This document shows positions 6,031-6,524 of a stretch of 6,524 nucleotides of DNA, in pieces. Position 1 is the first letter of the stretch, and each line of letters opens with the position of its first letter. Location of the stretch: contig DQOT01000028.1 in the NCBI GenBank assembly GCA_015658495.1, positions 1 to 6,524 of the forward strand, read 5' to 3'. The notes under the pieces are model-generated. The model was given only the letters and a program-made list of their open reading frames with translations. It made no database searches and had not been told where the DNA came from. Source of the stretch: Fidelibacterota bacterium. Lineage in GTDB: Bacteria > Fidelibacterota > Marinisomatia > Marinisomatales > UBA1611. A program made the position numbers and the translations under genes.

Positions 6031-6524
6031 TGGGGAAACATATTGGAAAGAGTGTAAAAAGAGTTGAAGACCCTCGGTTTATTCAGGGTCAAGGGAAATA
6101 TGTAGCCAATTTAAAACTTGCAGATATGGTTCACGTTGCTATTCTTAGAAGCCCACATGCCCATGCGAATATTAAAAGCATAGATACGGAAGCAGCCAAA
6201 GCAATGGACGGTGTGATCGACGTTTTTGTAGGTCAGGATCTCATTGATGGTGGAGTAGGAAAAATGCCCGTCATTTGGCAAGTGCCTGATAACAAGATCC
6301 CGGATCGCTGGCCGTTGACCCCGGATAAGGTGCGTCATGTTGGTGATAGTGTTGCTGCCGTGGTTGCTGAAGATCCCTATATTGCTGCCGATGCACTGGA
6401 CCTAATCGAAGTGGACTATGAAGTGCTAAAAGCCACCATAGGGGCTAAGGCAACCACCGAAAATGGGAAACCACTTGTTCACGATGAAATCGAAAATAAT
6501 ATCAGCTTCAAATGGGGTTTGGGA
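6030..6524 (+). CDS. coxL: Large (molybdenum) subunit of a CO-dehydrogenase/xanthine-oxidase-family hydroxylase, N-terminal part
   Basis: The frame is open from the ATG at 6030 to the window end: 165 codons of a protein normally near 780-800 residues. Visible family signatures are GKSVKRVEDPRFIQGQGKYV (about residues 6-25), VAILRSPHAHANIKSID (36-52), and VRHVGDSVAAVVAEDPYIAA followed by DALDLIEVDYE (about 101-131). These belong to the N-terminal hammerhead domain of aldehyde oxidase/xanthine dehydrogenase-type large subunits. In CO dehydrogenase this subunit binds the Mo-Cu MCD site. The loop that distinguishes form I (AYxCSFR) from form II (AYRGAGR) lies near residue 385, beyond the window, so substrate and form are undetermined. 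The S-then-L order fits form II (SLM), and a coxM-like FAD gene would be expected downstream. Translation is coupled to coxS through TAATG and a strong Shine-Dalgarno. Confidence 0.9.
   Translation, partial: MGKHIGKSVKRVEDPRFIQGQGKYVANLKLADMVHVAILRSPHAHANIKSIDTEAAKAMDGVIDVFVGQDLIDGGVGKMPVIWQVPDNKIPDRWPLTPDKVRHVGDSVAAVVAEDPYIAADALDLIEVDYEVLKATIGAKATTENGKPLVHDEIENNISFKWGLG

Overview
The window carries two adjacent molybdenum-enzyme loci from a bacterium of moderate, slightly AT-leaning base composition (estimated by eye). No gene fixes the taxon. An uncultured environmental bacterium, for example from the FCB/Marinimicrobia-like groups, would fit, but that is a guess.

Positions 1-415 (minus strand) hold the 5' part of mobA, which makes the guanine dinucleotide form of the molybdenum cofactor (MGD). 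A 53-bp divergent intergenic region separates it from a tightly packed plus-strand pair. The first gene of the pair (469-2079) is a fusion of a four-cluster [4Fe-4S] ferredoxin domain with an eight-helix NrfD/PsrC-type membrane anchor. The second (2082-4928) is a 948-residue DMSO-reductase-family molybdopterin catalytic subunit with its own [4Fe-4S] motif and a probable Cys ligand to Mo. Together they look like a complete membrane-bound, quinone-linked oxidoreductase in two polypeptides. Neither protein has a Tat or Sec signal, and charge distribution around the helices puts the ferredoxin domain in the cytoplasm, so the complex probably faces inward, unlike classical Psr/Phs/Dms enzymes. Its substrate cannot be read from the sequence.

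After a 121-bp gap comes a second plus-strand cluster in the order coxG (5050-5505, TTG start), coxS (5554-6030), coxL (6030 to beyond the window end). These are an SRPBCC-family accessory protein, the two-[2Fe-2S] small subunit and the N-terminal 165 residues of the large subunit of an aerobic CO-dehydrogenase/xanthine-oxidase-family molybdenum hydroxylase. The diagnostic active-site loop of CoxL lies outside the window, so true CO dehydrogenase (form I) cannot be separated from a form II or other hydroxylase. The S-L order favours form II-like.

The most notable non-coding signal is a perfect 9-bp inverted repeat (5017-5025 / 5047-5055) that encloses the coxG ribosome-binding site and overlaps its TTG start codon. 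The two enzymes use different cofactor classes: MGD for the DMSO-reductase-family enzyme and, by family knowledge, usually cytosine dinucleotide (MCD) for the Cox-type enzyme. The window therefore reads as a molybdoenzyme island rather than one pathway. I see no mobile elements, RNA genes or CRISPR arrays.
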